Positions 34,284 to 42,954 of a stretch of 64,000 nucleotides of DNA are shown one piece after another. The notes below the pieces were generated by a model, which was not told the DNA's origin, ran no database searches, and saw only the letters and a list, made by a program, of their open reading frames with translations. Where the stretch lies: contig CAYNLK010000014.1 in assembly GCA_964398055.1 (NCBI GenBank), forward strand, positions 1-64,000, read 5' to 3'. Source of the DNA: CAYNLK01 sp964398055. Lineage in GTDB: Bacteria > Chloroflexota > Anaerolineae > 4572-78 > J111. How positions within the stretch are numbered: position 1 is the stretch's first letter; each line of letters starts with the position of its first letter. A program made the translations under genes and the position numbers.

Positions 34284-35387
34284 TCAGCTGAGCAGACTGT
34301 TGGCCAGGCGGGCAATCGCAACCGCCCCCACCGATTGAGGACTGCTCAATAGCAAGGGCTGGCCGCTGTTAACAGCCCTGACCAGCTCCGGTTCAAAGGG
34401 GATGTTGGCAGCAATGACGCGCTTGAGCACTTTTTGAATCGCTTCCAGAGGCAGGGCGTGCCGGGCAAAGAGTTGATTGACGACCAAGACGATCTTCTGT
34501 TCCGCCACCCCCAGCCGAGTTAAGGTCTGTAAAAGCAATGCCGTTGATTGCAGCGAGGCCATCTCCGGGGTTATGACCAAAACCAGCTTGTCAAACTGGG
34601 GCAGAAGGGTGATAGCATTGGCTTGAAAAATAAGTTGAGCCAGATCGAATATGGCGAAAGGGTAAGCTGGTTTCAGCACTGTAACCAACTGTTCCAGGTG
34701 ATTGGAGCGGGCTGGGAGTTGCCTATCGTAATTAAGAGCTGAGGCCAGTAGATGGACCCCGCTGTTATGCTCAATGAAATAGGGCTTAAGAGCGGTTAAA
34801 CTTAATTGATGATCGGCGGCTAGGGCCTCGGAGAGGCTCTTGCTCGGGCGCAGCCCCAGCATCAAGGCGGCGTGCCCCCCCATAGGGGCCAGGTCGACCA
34901 TCGCCACCTGGCTCTTTTTGGAAAGCGCCAGGGCCACCGCTGAGTTGATCGCCAGGCTGGTTACACCGGCGCCCCCCTTAAAGCTCAGGAAGCCAATAGT
35001 TACGTTGCTGACGTTCGCAGTCGACCCCGGCAAGAGTTCTTCAATCCGTTGGACCAACGCATTCGGAGAGGTGGTTTTGGCGATGTAATCGGTTGCTCCG
35101 GCCTGGAGGGCAGTCTGCTTGTCAACCGGCTGAAAGCGGGCCGAAAAGATGATAATGGGGATGTCGGCTGCGGCCGGTCTAGCTCGCACCTGCCGGCAGA
35201 AATCATAGCCGGTCATGTGGGGCATCATCACGTCGGCCACAATCAGGTCTGGCCTGCGTGTCTCGATTTGGGCCAGGCCCTTTTCGCCATCTGCGGCAAT
35301 GGCGACGCTATGTCCCGCCCGTTGCAAGGCAAACTCTATTAAGCGCAGAATATCTTGATCGTCGTCGATGACCAGGATGTGAGCCAT
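34284..35387 (-). CDS. receiver domain fused to CpaE/TadZ-like ATPase
   Basis: 367 aa. Residues 1-120 are a response-regulator receiver: acidic pocket DDD at 8-10, phospho-acceptor Asp52 in VADVMMP, Lys104 in DYIAK. Residues about 130-367 form a MinD/ParA-fold ATPase with IGFLSFKGGAGVTSLA. The first lysine of the deviant Walker A is kept, but the second is Val, as in atypical CpaE/TadZ proteins that localise pilus machinery. It starts 1 bp inside the upstream stop, so the two are coupled. No other tad/cpa genes are in the window. Confidence 0.87.
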   Translation of the reverse strand: MAHILVIDDDQDILRLIEFALQRAGHSVAIAADGEKGLAQIETRRPDLIVADVMMPHMTGYDFCRQVRARPAAADIPIIIFSARFQPVDKQTALQAGATDYIAKTTSPNALVQRIEELLPGSTANVSNVTIGFLSFKGGAGVTSLAINSAVALALSKKSQVAMVDLAPMGGHAALMLGLRPSKSLSEALAADHQLSLTALKPYFIEHNSGVHLLASALNYDRQLPARSNHLEQLVTVLKPAYPFAIFDLAQLIFQANAITLLPQFDKLVLVITPEMASLQSTALLLQTLTRLGVAEQKIVLVVNQLFARHALPLEAIQKVLKRVIAANIPFEPELVRAVNSGQPLLLSSPQSVGAVAIARLANSLLS

Positions 35388-35923
35388 TACGGATTATCGC
35401 TAATACACAGGATTTGGATTTTGGATTTATTGACCAGGGCGGTGGGGCCTTGAAAACTTGTTTCGGGATAGAAAGGGTTGGTCGCCTTGACCTCAAGGAT
35501 TGGCAGAAACGTTTGGGTGTCGGTCGCCATTATTTTTTTGATATCCAACTCACCCATCCACTGAAATAAACCCCCGATTTCGAAGAAGGGTACGGTCACA
35601 AAGATCGGCCGGCCGGTGCGCATGGGGGTGTAAAATCGCTCTTTAGAGATGGCCTGGGTTTCGCTGGAGAGGACGATAAAATTGATCTCCTCTTTGACCA
35701 ATGAGCCGCGGGGATAGGTGCCGACAATTTCGCCGGGATTGTTGTTGCGAGACAAGTAGATATCGACCAGATCGAGATAACTGGTCATTCTATCGGCCAA
35801 AACATCGATCAGGCGGCGTTTATACACCACCACACTGGCCGAAAAACGATGACTGTCGGTGAAGAAATCGGCTGTAACCCGGCCGGGGAAGGCAGCATTG
35901 GCAAGCGGACGAACCAAACTCAT
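35387..35923 (-). CDS. unrecognised 178-aa protein
   Basis: No family recognised. No signal peptide or membrane helix; mixed alpha/beta composition with RGSLVKEEINFIVLSSET and RTGRPIFVTVPFFEIGGLF. The start ATG 35923 is fixed by a 4-bp ATGA overlap with the YgiT-type gene; the longer reading to 35977 is disfavoured. The last residues (NKSKIQIL) are encoded by a short TTTTGGA-type repeat. Sitting between the zinc-finger gene and the receiver/ATPase with overlaps on both sides, it may work with the latter. Confidence 0.75.
   Translation of the reverse strand: MSLVRPLANAAFPGRVTADFFTDSHRFSASVVVYKRRLIDVLADRMTSYLDLVDIYLSRNNNPGEIVGTYPRGSLVKEEINFIVLSSETQAISKERFYTPMRTGRPIFVTVPFFEIGGLFQWMGELDIKKIMATDTQTFLPILEVKATNPFYPETSFQGPTALVNKSKIQILCISDNP
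35407..35428. repeat. short TTTTGGA-type repeat at a gene's 3' end
   Basis: GGATTTGGATTTTGGATTT, the same word as in the array at 11864-11898, here encoding the last residues of the unknown protein. Confidence 0.5.
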
Positions 35924-36150
35924 TGTTGGCTGTTTCGGTTGGGTATAATGCGAACGGTCTGGGGCGGGCCAGCCCACAAGAGTCGCTGCAAATGTTCCAG
36001 CGCTTCGTGGTCATAGACTCGTTCACCGCACAGGTCACATACAATGGCCGGCATCCGGTCGACCACCAGCAAAGTTTCGCCGTGCCATTCCAGATACGCA
36101 ATGGACCGTCTTTGTAAGCGGCCGATGTGACAGGCAGGACAGATATTCAT
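35920..36150 (-). CDS. YgiT-type zinc-finger protein
   Basis: 76 aa with two CxxC pairs (CPACHIGRL and CDLCGERVYD), as in the N-terminal zinc domain of MqsA-like antitoxins. The helix-turn-helix of MqsA is absent. It overlaps deoC and the next gene by 4 bp each, within the lepB-deoC operon. No MqsR-like toxin or DUF4258 partner is adjacent, so a toxin-antitoxin role is not supported. Confidence 0.8.
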   Translation of the reverse strand: MNICPACHIGRLQRRSIAYLEWHGETLLVVDRMPAIVCDLCGERVYDHEALEHLQRLLWAGPPQTVRIIPNRNSQQ

Positions 36151-36812
36151 AATGACCGCTCCTCTTGTACGATCTTTACGCCGGCGCTGGTACCTAGCCG
36201 ATTGGCTCCGGCCGCCACCAACTGGCGCGCCTGGGCCAAAGTTTTAATGCCGCCCGCTGCCTTGACGCCCAACTCTGGCCCCACCGTCCGACGCATCAAG
36301 GCCACATCTTCAACGGTGGCTCCGCTGCTGCTAAAACCTGTGGAGGTCTTGACAAAATCGGCGCTGGCCTTTTTGGCTAATTGACAGGCCAGCACTTTTT
36401 CCTCGTCGGTCAACAGGGCCGTTTCGATGATGACCTTGCAGAGCGCCTCATGGCGATGAGTTGCTTCTACCACGGCGGCGATATCCTGCTCCACCAGGGC
36501 AACGTCACCGCCCTTCAGCGCCCCAATATTGATGACCATGTCAATTTCAACGGCCCCAAGCCGAATGGCCTGTTCGGTTTCAAACACCTTGACCTCGGTC
36601 AGGGTGGCCCCCAGGGGAAACCCCACCACTGTGCAAACCTCAACTTCTGAACCGGTCAGCAGTTGGGCTGCCAGTTTGACGTGGGTGGGGTTAACGCAGA
36701 CAGCGGCAAAATTGTATGTCCGCGCCTCCTGGCACAACTGCTCAATCTGAGCGGTGGTGGCCTCCGGCTTCAGGAGGGTGTGGTCGATATATGACGCGAT
36801 GGGTGTGGTCAT
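36147..36812 (-). CDS. deoC: deoxyribose-phosphate aldolase
   Basis: Splits 2-deoxyribose-5-phosphate into glyceraldehyde-3-phosphate and acetaldehyde in deoxynucleoside breakdown. DHTLLKPEAT at the N-terminus, VVGFPLGA, EIDMVINIGALKGG, the Schiff-base lysine in DFVKTSTGF (about 157) and the second lysine in GVKAAGGI. Length 221 aa, typical. It starts 20 bp after lepB and overlaps the zinc-finger gene by 4 bp. Confidence 0.96.
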   Translation of the reverse strand: MTTPIASYIDHTLLKPEATTAQIEQLCQEARTYNFAAVCVNPTHVKLAAQLLTGSEVEVCTVVGFPLGATLTEVKVFETEQAIRLGAVEIDMVINIGALKGGDVALVEQDIAAVVEATHRHEALCKVIIETALLTDEEKVLACQLAKKASADFVKTSTGFSSSGATVEDVALMRRTVGPELGVKAAGGIKTLAQARQLVAAGANRLGTSAGVKIVQEERSL

Positions 36813-36832
36813 CGGTTCTGGTAACCCTCCTC

Positions 36833-37759
36833 TTACTCACTCCCGGCGCTGGCGTTCGGCACCAGTTCTGTCAGCCAATGTTTGAGCGTGGCAGTTTCTG
36901 TAGGGGCATCGCGCGGGATAGCCCCCCAGTTCTCCGGCGGCCAATAGGACAACCAGGCCCGGCCAACGATGTTTTCAATCGGCAGCGGTCCCCAATTGTG
37001 GGAGTCGTTTGAGTTATTACGGTTGTCGCCCAACACAAAAACCGTGCCTGGCGGCACTACTTGGGGGCGCATAGTATAGGACATGCCACTCGGTTGGAAT
37101 GGTTCCTCAAGCGGTATCCCGTTGATAAAGACCTGGCCGCTTCTAACTTCTACAGTTTCACCGGGCAAGGCGATAATTCGTTTTACATAATCCTCGCCTG
37201 GTCGATTGGGCGGCTCAAAAACGATCACATCACCTCGCACCGGTCCGCCCAATCCCAGGATGTTGGTGACGAGCGGATTGTAACTTAGCTTGTCAATAAT
37301 CAGATATTGCCCATCGTGCAGGTTGTCGACCATGCTGGTGCCGACCACCCGAAAGTTGCGGATAACGGTTTGAATTAACAGGAATATAATCAGGGTCAGG
37401 ATAATCGTTTCGCCGACTTCACGGACAACGGCCCAGGCTGTTTGCCAGCTTGACCGGCTGGCCTGAGCTGGCCCAGGCTCATCGGAAGCAGGGGCGATAA
37501 ATTCAGACCAATCCGCCGGTTCAGCCGGAGAGAACTTATAGCCGGGCTCCAGTTCGGCGTCGTCTGGTTGGGCGCTATCCTCGTTATAGTGAAGCATCGT
37601 CGGTGGTTGAGCCGGGGCTGGCTCAGCGGGATCGTTGAAGTCAGGCAAGGGCAGATCGGACGCGTTGGACTGGCGGCGATGGTCTTCTTGGGCTGGGGTG
37701 GCAGACGCCGGGTCTGGTTGATTATTTGGCTGGGGTGAATCGGTTAATGGGTCTAACAA
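36833..37759 (-). CDS. lepB: signal peptidase I with long N-terminal extension
   Basis: Membrane protease removing Sec signal peptides. One helix (about 117-133) precedes the catalytic Ser142 in VGTSMVDNLHDG. Lys193 lies in DYVKRIIALPG, and GDNRNNSNDS completes the family boxes. The first 110 residues are acidic, Pro/Gln-rich and probably disordered, unusual for the family. The frame begins at TTG 37759; the start is uncertain and the extension could be shorter (for example Met55). Confidence 0.92.
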   Translation of the reverse strand: MLDPLTDSPQPNNQPDPASATPAQEDHRRQSNASDLPLPDFNDPAEPAPAQPPTMLHYNEDSAQPDDAELEPGYKFSPAEPADWSEFIAPASDEPGPAQASRSSWQTAWAVVREVGETIILTLIIFLLIQTVIRNFRVVGTSMVDNLHDGQYLIIDKLSYNPLVTNILGLGGPVRGDVIVFEPPNRPGEDYVKRIIALPGETVEVRSGQVFINGIPLEEPFQPSGMSYTMRPQVVPPGTVFVLGDNRNNSNDSHNWGPLPIENIVGRAWLSYWPPENWGAIPRDAPTETATLKHWLTELVPNASAGSE

Positions 37760-37851
37760 GGCTAAATCCCTACCTATAGCCTATGGCCTATGGGTGGCAG
37801 TGCTGAATTCAGTGGGCTCAATTACGGAAATTATAGCTTACTTGGGAACAA

Positions 37852-37895
37852 TTGACAATTGATCATTGATCATTGAATTGATCATTGTCCATTAT
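37852..37895. repeat. intergenic heptamer repeats, ATTGATC class
   Basis: ACAATTG, ACAATTG, ATCATTG, ATCATTG, AATTG, ATCATTG, TCCATTA, partly self-complementary, covering the herA stop and the gap to lepB. Confidence 0.7.
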
Positions 37896-39559
37896 TCTAT
37901 CCCTTCTTCTTTTTCCCCTCGCATCAGGTTGACCCGGGCTGCATGGCCGGCTTTCATATCCAGCTCATCCCGGTAGCCCATCGCTGCATAAAAACTTTCA
38001 TCGTAGCTGCGGGTTTGGATGACCACCGGCATCGGCACGGCGTGGCCGATGATCAGAGCTTGCTGCCTGGTGTCAAGCCGGGCCAGCACTTCTCGCAGAG
38101 CGCTTGCCCCGGAGACGCCGGTCAGCACGGCGTTGATGTCCCGCTCGTTGTCTAACAGGGCGGTTACGCGGCTGCCAATCTGGCTCATCACCTCCTCATC
38201 GATACCGGAGGGGCGTTGATCGACGATTAGCAGGGTGACGTTGTATTTGCGCAGCTCGCGGGCGATCACCCCAAAGATGGTCTGGCGGGCAATCTGCGGG
38301 TCCAGAAATTTGTGGGCTTCCTCGATGACGATCAGCAGTTGGGGCGGCATTTGCGCGGCCTCGCCCAAGGCCCGCTCAACTCGCTCCACGTACATCTGGT
38401 GGATGCGGCGGGTGAGATAGTTGGCCACCAAAATGTAAGCCTCCAAAGAATTACCGTAGCGGCCAAATTCCAGCACCACGCTAATGCCCTTTTCCAGGTA
38501 TTCAATGATCTGGGCGGCCGAGTCGCCCTTCCAACTGTCCCGCAGAAAGTCAAAGCGGGTCAGCTTTTCCAGGCGGCGGCTGAGGGCGTCGAGGCTGGAG
38601 CGATTGATGGTGGTGGTTTCGACAAGTTGGTCGATCTTCTCTTTTTCGGCCTGGAGCAGTTGCTTGATCCAGCCCGGCCCCCAACTCCGGCGCAGGCTGT
38701 AGGCCGCGCCAATCATCTGGTCGCTCAAGTCCAGGGTGGTCCGCAGCATTTCCAGGTCTTCCGGCTGGATGTCGGACCAATCCAGCACCACCGTAAAGTC
38801 GGGCCGCACCCGGCGACGCCGGCTTGATTCTTCGTCCAGGGTGAAGATAGCCACCTGCTGAGGAAAAAGCTGCTTAAGCCCTTTGACTTTGGTCCGGCCT
38901 TCGGTTTGGACCTCCCAGCCATAGTCATTGTGCATGTCGAAGATGAGGCTGACGGCCACCCCACGCTGGATAGTGCCGGCCAGCAGCAGCCGGGTCAGAA
39001 AGCTCTTGCCGGTGCCGCTCTTGCCAAAAACGCCCACACTCCGCTCGACCATCCGGTTCAAATCCAGGTTGACCTGAACCTCGGCCATATCCAGCGGCTC
39101 ACCGATGTGGAAATGCTGCCCATCTTCGGCCCCAAAAACGGTGTTGACGTCTTCCTCGGTGGCCACCCGCACGGTGGCAAAATGGGCGGGGATGGTTTTG
39201 ACCGGCCGGGGCTGGCCGGCGTGCTTGTCCAGCACCAACATCGGCGAGACGTGGATGCGGCCAAAGACGGTCGCTCCCCGGTAAATCTCACGCAGAAACG
39301 GGTTGCTGACCTCCGGCGGCGTTTTCTCGATTTGGGGGTTGGTGCTGTCGAGGATGACGTCGGTGATCATACCGAAAAACTTCAGCTTTTCTCCCTCGAT
39401 GGTAATGTAGCGCCCCACGGCGATATCCTCGATGGGCGCGCTGGTATCCAGCTTAACCTCCAGCCCCTTGCTCAGGGAACCGCTGATAACCAGACCCAGT
39501 TTGCGGGTTGGGGTCCGCTGAAAAAATTGGTCAAGCTCACTCAGATTGTCGTTGGCCAT
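37892..39559 (-). CDS. herA: HerA-type hexameric DNA translocase/helicase
   Basis: 555 aa. N-terminal HAS-barrel (about 18-75: KLGLVISGSLSKGLEVKLDT) and a RecA/FtsK-like core with Walker A GKSGTGKSF (179-187), FDMHNDYGW, Walker B LLIVIEEAHKFLD and DQRPSGIDEEVMSQIGSRV with the candidate arginine finger. HerA pumps DNA for the nuclease NurA in archaeal and Thermus/Deinococcus end resection. NurA lies four genes upstream (41681-42874) on the same strand. 26 bp separate it from the MNT gene. Confidence 0.9.
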   Translation of the reverse strand: MANDNLSELDQFFQRTPTRKLGLVISGSLSKGLEVKLDTSAPIEDIAVGRYITIEGEKLKFFGMITDVILDSTNPQIEKTPPEVSNPFLREIYRGATVFGRIHVSPMLVLDKHAGQPRPVKTIPAHFATVRVATEEDVNTVFGAEDGQHFHIGEPLDMAEVQVNLDLNRMVERSVGVFGKSGTGKSFLTRLLLAGTIQRGVAVSLIFDMHNDYGWEVQTEGRTKVKGLKQLFPQQVAIFTLDEESSRRRRVRPDFTVVLDWSDIQPEDLEMLRTTLDLSDQMIGAAYSLRRSWGPGWIKQLLQAEKEKIDQLVETTTINRSSLDALSRRLEKLTRFDFLRDSWKGDSAAQIIEYLEKGISVVLEFGRYGNSLEAYILVANYLTRRIHQMYVERVERALGEAAQMPPQLLIVIEEAHKFLDPQIARQTIFGVIARELRKYNVTLLIVDQRPSGIDEEVMSQIGSRVTALLDNERDINAVLTGVSGASALREVLARLDTRQQALIIGHAVPMPVVIQTRSYDESFYAAMGYRDELDMKAGHAARVNLMRGEKEEGIE

Positions 39560-39585
39560 TGAAGGGGTTCTTAAAGACCGGATTT

Positions 39586-39945
39586 TTATGCTACCAAAAG
39601 ATTGGGCAACAATGAAATGCCATCTTGCTTTAAATTGTGGTAAAATAGATTATCCGTATCGGCCAGCGTTTGCCACTGCTGTCGACTCATAGCTCGAATT
39701 GAGAGAAATACTCCATAGGTAAGCAAAATATCAAAGCCCAGCCCTCGCACTTCACTAAGTGTTTCTATATCTGGATTATCTAGCAAAACGAGCACGTCGA
39801 TATCGGAGTCCAGATGAGCATCGCCCCGCGCCTTTGAGCCAAAAAGTATTACATCAACCAATTGATTTTCGAAACGGTTATGCAAAGTGGCAATGTACGC
39901 CAGCAGGGCTTCTCTTTCTCGTGTTGATAAACTATCTGTTCGCAT
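39586..39945 (-). CDS. MNT-type minimal nucleotidyltransferase
   Basis: 119 aa with the polymerase-beta-like motif LFGSKARGDAHLDSDIDVLV (GSxAR and SDxDxxV metal site) and a third acidic position in GFDILLTYG. Proteins of this type neutralise HEPN ribonucleases, often by AMPylation or oligo-adenylation. It overlaps the 3' end of the HEPN gene by 14 bp, the usual arrangement. The MNT gene is intact although its partner is interrupted. Confidence 0.88.
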   Translation of the reverse strand: MRTDSLSTREREALLAYIATLHNRFENQLVDVILFGSKARGDAHLDSDIDVLVLLDNPDIETLSEVRGLGFDILLTYGVFLSIRAMSRQQWQTLADTDNLFYHNLKQDGISLLPNLLVA

Positions 39946-40436
39946 CGTTCACTTCCCTGTCTGTATTGGCCTCGGCTAAATATTGGCCAACACGTTCCAC
40001 AAAGATCCGAGCTTTTTCCACCAGTTGTTGGGCTGACTGCCAATCAGGGTTAGGGTAGGGAATATAATCGCTGTCAAGTCGAGCTTGAAATGCTTCATTG
40101 AGCATGCGGCCGAATTCAGGCTCGATCAAACCTGGCTTAATGAAGTATTCACCAAATGCAGCAATGATGCCTTGATGCTTGCTGCGCCAAAGCCCTCGGC
40201 TGCTCAACAAAGCAGTAGTAGCATATAACATGGCGTAATAGGCCCTTGAAATTGCCACGCGAAGGTCGTATGTCGAAAGTTGTGTAAATTGCCCTTTGCA
40301 CACGTGAACATCGACCTTTTTACACACAAATTGCAATACAACCCACGCGAAAGTGTCCCAGCCGCAAATTGTCGGATGCTGCTTGTAGATCGTCTTTTGC
40401 CAGATCAAAATAACGTTGGATATCTGGTCTGCTCAT
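39932..40436 (-). pseudogene. HEPN-domain gene interrupted by a 79-bp insertion
   Basis: Reading from ATG 40436 gives MSRPDIQRYFDLAKDDLQAA and SDNLRLGHFRV, a normal HEPN (PF05168-type) start, then a premature stop inside an insertion. Removing 40264-40351 (79 bp plus one 9-bp repeat) restores LGHFRVAISRAYYAMLYAT and a continuous 138-aa HEPN protein. The C-terminal part has RLDSDYIPY rather than an RX4-6H ribonuclease motif. The broken gene still leaves an open frame of up to 158 codons, but its first 40 codons are out of frame or insert-derived. Confidence 0.85.
40264..40342. mobile_element. 79-bp mini-insertion with 9-bp target duplication
   Basis: Flanked by CCACGCGAA at 40255-40263 and 40343-40351. 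The ends are imperfect inverted repeats (minus strand begins GTTGTATTGC; complement of the other end GGTCGTATGTC). No coding capacity. Fits a very short MITE-like element. No second copy was noticed in the window. Confidence 0.75.
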
Positions 40437-40494
40437 CCCTTTACTCATAACATAATTATAGGCCAACTATTAGCTCAACTCAAGTGCAAAACCG

Positions 40495-41076
40495 TTAGTC
40501 AATGATCGATCCATCCGGCATCAGCGCCAATTCCAGCACGGCCCCGTCCAGCCTGGCCCGGTCCAGATTAGCCCGGCTCAGGTTCGACTCGCGCAAATTG
40601 GCGTCACTCAGATTGGCCCCGCTGAGGTTCGCCTCGGTCAGATTGGCCTCGGCCAGGTTGGCTTCGCTCAGATCGGCTTCGCTCAGATCAGTCTGGATCA
40701 AATTCGACTCGCTGAGGTTGACCTGACTCAATTTGGCGCTCATCAGGCTGGCGCGGCTCAAATTGGCTCGACTCAGGTCGCTCCCGCTGAGATTGGCTCC
40801 ATCTAACCTGGCCCCGTCTAGGTTGGCCCCGCTGAGACCGGCCTGGTGGAGATCGGCGTCGCTGAGATCGGCTCCGCTCAGGTTGGCAAAGGTCAGGTCA
40901 GCCCTGACCAGATTAGCGCCACGCAGATTGGCCCGGCTGAGATTGGCCCGCAGCAAGCAAGCCCTGGCCAGATTGGCCCCGGCCAGATCGGCGCCGCTCA
41001 AGTCGGTATTGGCTAACCAAAGCGGCGGCTGTCTGGTGGCGATGAGTTGGTTGAGTTCGGTTTGGGTGTATTGCAT
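40495..41076 (-). CDS. pentapeptide-repeat protein
   Basis: 193 aa from ATG 41076, which follows GGAGAG; the longer frame to 41133 would overlap the upstream gene and is rejected. After a 25-residue N-terminal segment (QYTQTELNQLIATRQPPLWL) the rest is A(N/D)LS pentapeptides (SGADLAGANLARACLLRANL), ending LELALMPDGSIID. It begins 1 bp after the HAS-barrel stop, so it is translated with the NurA/HAS-barrel genes. The fold can mimic DNA and may contact the nuclease or translocase (inference). Confidence 0.87.
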   Translation of the reverse strand: MQYTQTELNQLIATRQPPLWLANTDLSGADLAGANLARACLLRANLSRANLRGANLVRADLTFANLSGADLSDADLHQAGLSGANLDGARLDGANLSGSDLSRANLSRASLMSAKLSQVNLSESNLIQTDLSEADLSEANLAEANLTEANLSGANLSDANLRESNLSRANLDRARLDGAVLELALMPDGSIID

Positions 41077-41077
41077 T

Positions 41078-41677
41078 TTAACTCTCCGGGGGGCTAAGCC
41101 GGCGCAGCATCCCGTCCAGCCGGACCAGGTCAAAGCTCAACAAGCGGGCCAGCTCTCGCCCGGCCTTGACCAGGAACTGGCGGCGATTTTCGGGCGGTTG
41201 GGCGGCCGCGGCTCGGCTCAGGTTGGCGATCAGCAATTCATCGGCGGGCAGTTGGGGCGTATTGAGGACCAGGCGCAGGTAGTCTAACTGTTGGGTAAAG
41301 GCGCGCAGCTCTTTGTCGGTGCACATGGTGAGGATGTCCAGACTTAAGGGCGGCTGGGGCGGCAGCCCCTGGATGATGGTTCCGTTGCGTTGGTAGCCCA
41401 CAATGAGCACACTAAGTTCGATTGGCACCAGCCGATTCTCGCGCTGATCCAGAACGGCTTCCGGCTCCAGCTCACCGGCCAGGATCAACTGGCGCACGGC
41501 CAGGTCATCTTCTACCTGCACATCATAGATCAGGCCGAAGATAGCGGTGTCATCTGGCAGGTGAACCTTCACCAGGTCGCCAAAACGAGGCAGGCTAGGT
41601 TCCAGCACCCGGCAGCCGACGGCAAAGCCGACGGTGCTGGCGCGTAACACCCAGCCGATCCGCAAAGCAGTTGTCAT
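41078..41677 (-). CDS. stand-alone HAS-barrel protein
   Basis: 199 aa. The N-terminal half (LRIGWVLRASTVGFAVGCRV, FGDLVKVHLPDDTAIFGLIY) resembles the HAS-barrel at the start of HerA, the docking surface for NurA. The C-terminal half is helical (KELRAFTQQLDYLRLVLN; RELARLLSFDLVRLDGMLRR). No ATPase motif. It lies 3 bp after nurA and 1 bp before the pentapeptide gene. Likely an accessory adaptor of a HerA-NurA complex. Confidence 0.65.
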   Translation of the reverse strand: MTTALRIGWVLRASTVGFAVGCRVLEPSLPRFGDLVKVHLPDDTAIFGLIYDVQVEDDLAVRQLILAGELEPEAVLDQRENRLVPIELSVLIVGYQRNGTIIQGLPPQPPLSLDILTMCTDKELRAFTQQLDYLRLVLNTPQLPADELLIANLSRAAAAQPPENRRQFLVKAGRELARLLSFDLVRLDGMLRRLSPPES

Positions 41678-41680
41678 CGT

Positions 41681-42874
41681 TTAAAACCTTCTGCGGCTAA
41701 ATCTAAACAAATCTTTATGTTGCTGCTTGGCCGACCGCGCCGGCGTCAGCTCCTGCCGGCGCATTTCCACGGCGATCATCAGCTCCACCGCGGCTCGTTC
41801 CTCGCTGGAGATTACCGCCAACTCATCGGCCCGGGCCAGCACGTAAGGATAGCCGCCGCTGATGCGGGCCTGCCGGACTATGGCCGCGTGCAGCAGGTCG
41901 AGGGCAGCGGAGTCGGCGGCCAGCCAGGCCGGCAGCTCAACCCGGGCCAGCACCGGGGAGGACTGGTTGGCGCTGACGTTCAGGTAGAAGAAGTGGACCC
42001 CGTGGCCGGCATCATCATATTTAGCCAACCCTTTGGCGGTCAGTTTGAAGACGGCGCTGCGCTCGCCAGAGGCCAGGCCGTCGAACAGATCAAGATCGGT
42101 GAGACCCCGAAATGGGGTCAGGCGCAACCTCTCCTCGGTGATGGCCGCCACTTCCAGCGCCGCCAGTTGCAGCAGGGCCAGCACAAAGGTGCTACGGGGG
42201 CGATCGACGTAGCCGGCCACGAGCGCCCCGGTCTGGCGGATGGTATCGAGCAGGGTGATATACTCCTTCTGGCGATCTTCTTGGTGCTCAAAAGGCAGGT
42301 CGATGACCCGCAGGGCCAGTTGCCTATCAAGTAGGGTGATAACGGGTCGGGCGTTATCGTCAAGCTGCTGCACCCGGTTGATCAGCACCTCTAGTTCGGC
42401 CAGGTCGCGCTGCACATTGATTTCGGCCGGGGAAATGAGCTGGCCTCGCTCATCGAATGGTTCAAAGTTGAGCAGCGGCGGCGGATTGTACGCGTCGGGT
42501 TTGCGGTTGGAGCCGTGTCGATACGTGAAACTGCCAATATTGATGAGATAGTACGGGAAGATGGCGTGTTGGTCGGGCATAATCTGGGAGCCGTCGCTGG
42601 CTATCACCGTCAGTTGATCGGGGCAGGCCGGTAAAGGCTGGCTGGCCGCGATGGCTTCTGCAGTTGGGGCCGCGCCGACCCAGCCGAAACGCTGCGTCTG
42701 CTGCACCTGTTCGGCCCGCCTGATGCGGTCGTGGAGAGCGTCAAACTCCGAGGAGAATTGGTGAAGCAGAGTCCGGGCCAGTTGCAGAGATTCGGTCCGT
42801 TCCGGTTTTTGTTCGGCCAAAGCCCGTCCCATCGCTTTGACTTGCGGGGTTACCTGGTTTAGTTCAAGCGTCAT
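41681..42874 (-). CDS. nurA: NurA-domain nuclease
   Basis: 397 aa. A coiled-coil-like N-terminal 60 residues precede the NurA fold. The catalytic strand is LTVIASDGSQIMPD (Asp94), with ITLLDRQLAL and VAGYVDRPRST supplying further acidic positions. HEEHA-like blocks (YPYVLARADELAVISSEER) close the fold. NurA is a 5'-3' exonuclease/endonuclease partner of HerA in DNA-end resection. It heads the tight group nurA, HAS-barrel, pentapeptide. Confidence 0.85.
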   Translation of the reverse strand: MTLELNQVTPQVKAMGRALAEQKPERTESLQLARTLLHQFSSEFDALHDRIRRAEQVQQTQRFGWVGAAPTAEAIAASQPLPACPDQLTVIASDGSQIMPDQHAIFPYYLINIGSFTYRHGSNRKPDAYNPPPLLNFEPFDERGQLISPAEINVQRDLAELEVLINRVQQLDDNARPVITLLDRQLALRVIDLPFEHQEDRQKEYITLLDTIRQTGALVAGYVDRPRSTFVLALLQLAALEVAAITEERLRLTPFRGLTDLDLFDGLASGERSAVFKLTAKGLAKYDDAGHGVHFFYLNVSANQSSPVLARVELPAWLAADSAALDLLHAAIVRQARISGGYPYVLARADELAVISSEERAAVELMIAVEMRRQELTPARSAKQQHKDLFRFSRRRF

Positions 42875-42954
42875 AGGCAGTTAACTGCTCGATAGCCGGA
42901 GTTAGGTCGAAAAGTTGCCTTTTGGAACCAAACGCCAGGCGCCTGTGCCCTTAT

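Noticed and set aside
35920..36150. YgiT-type gene as half of an MqsRA-like toxin-antitoxin pair
   Set aside because: No toxin-sized partner is adjacent; it overlaps deoC and an unrelated 178-aa gene instead.
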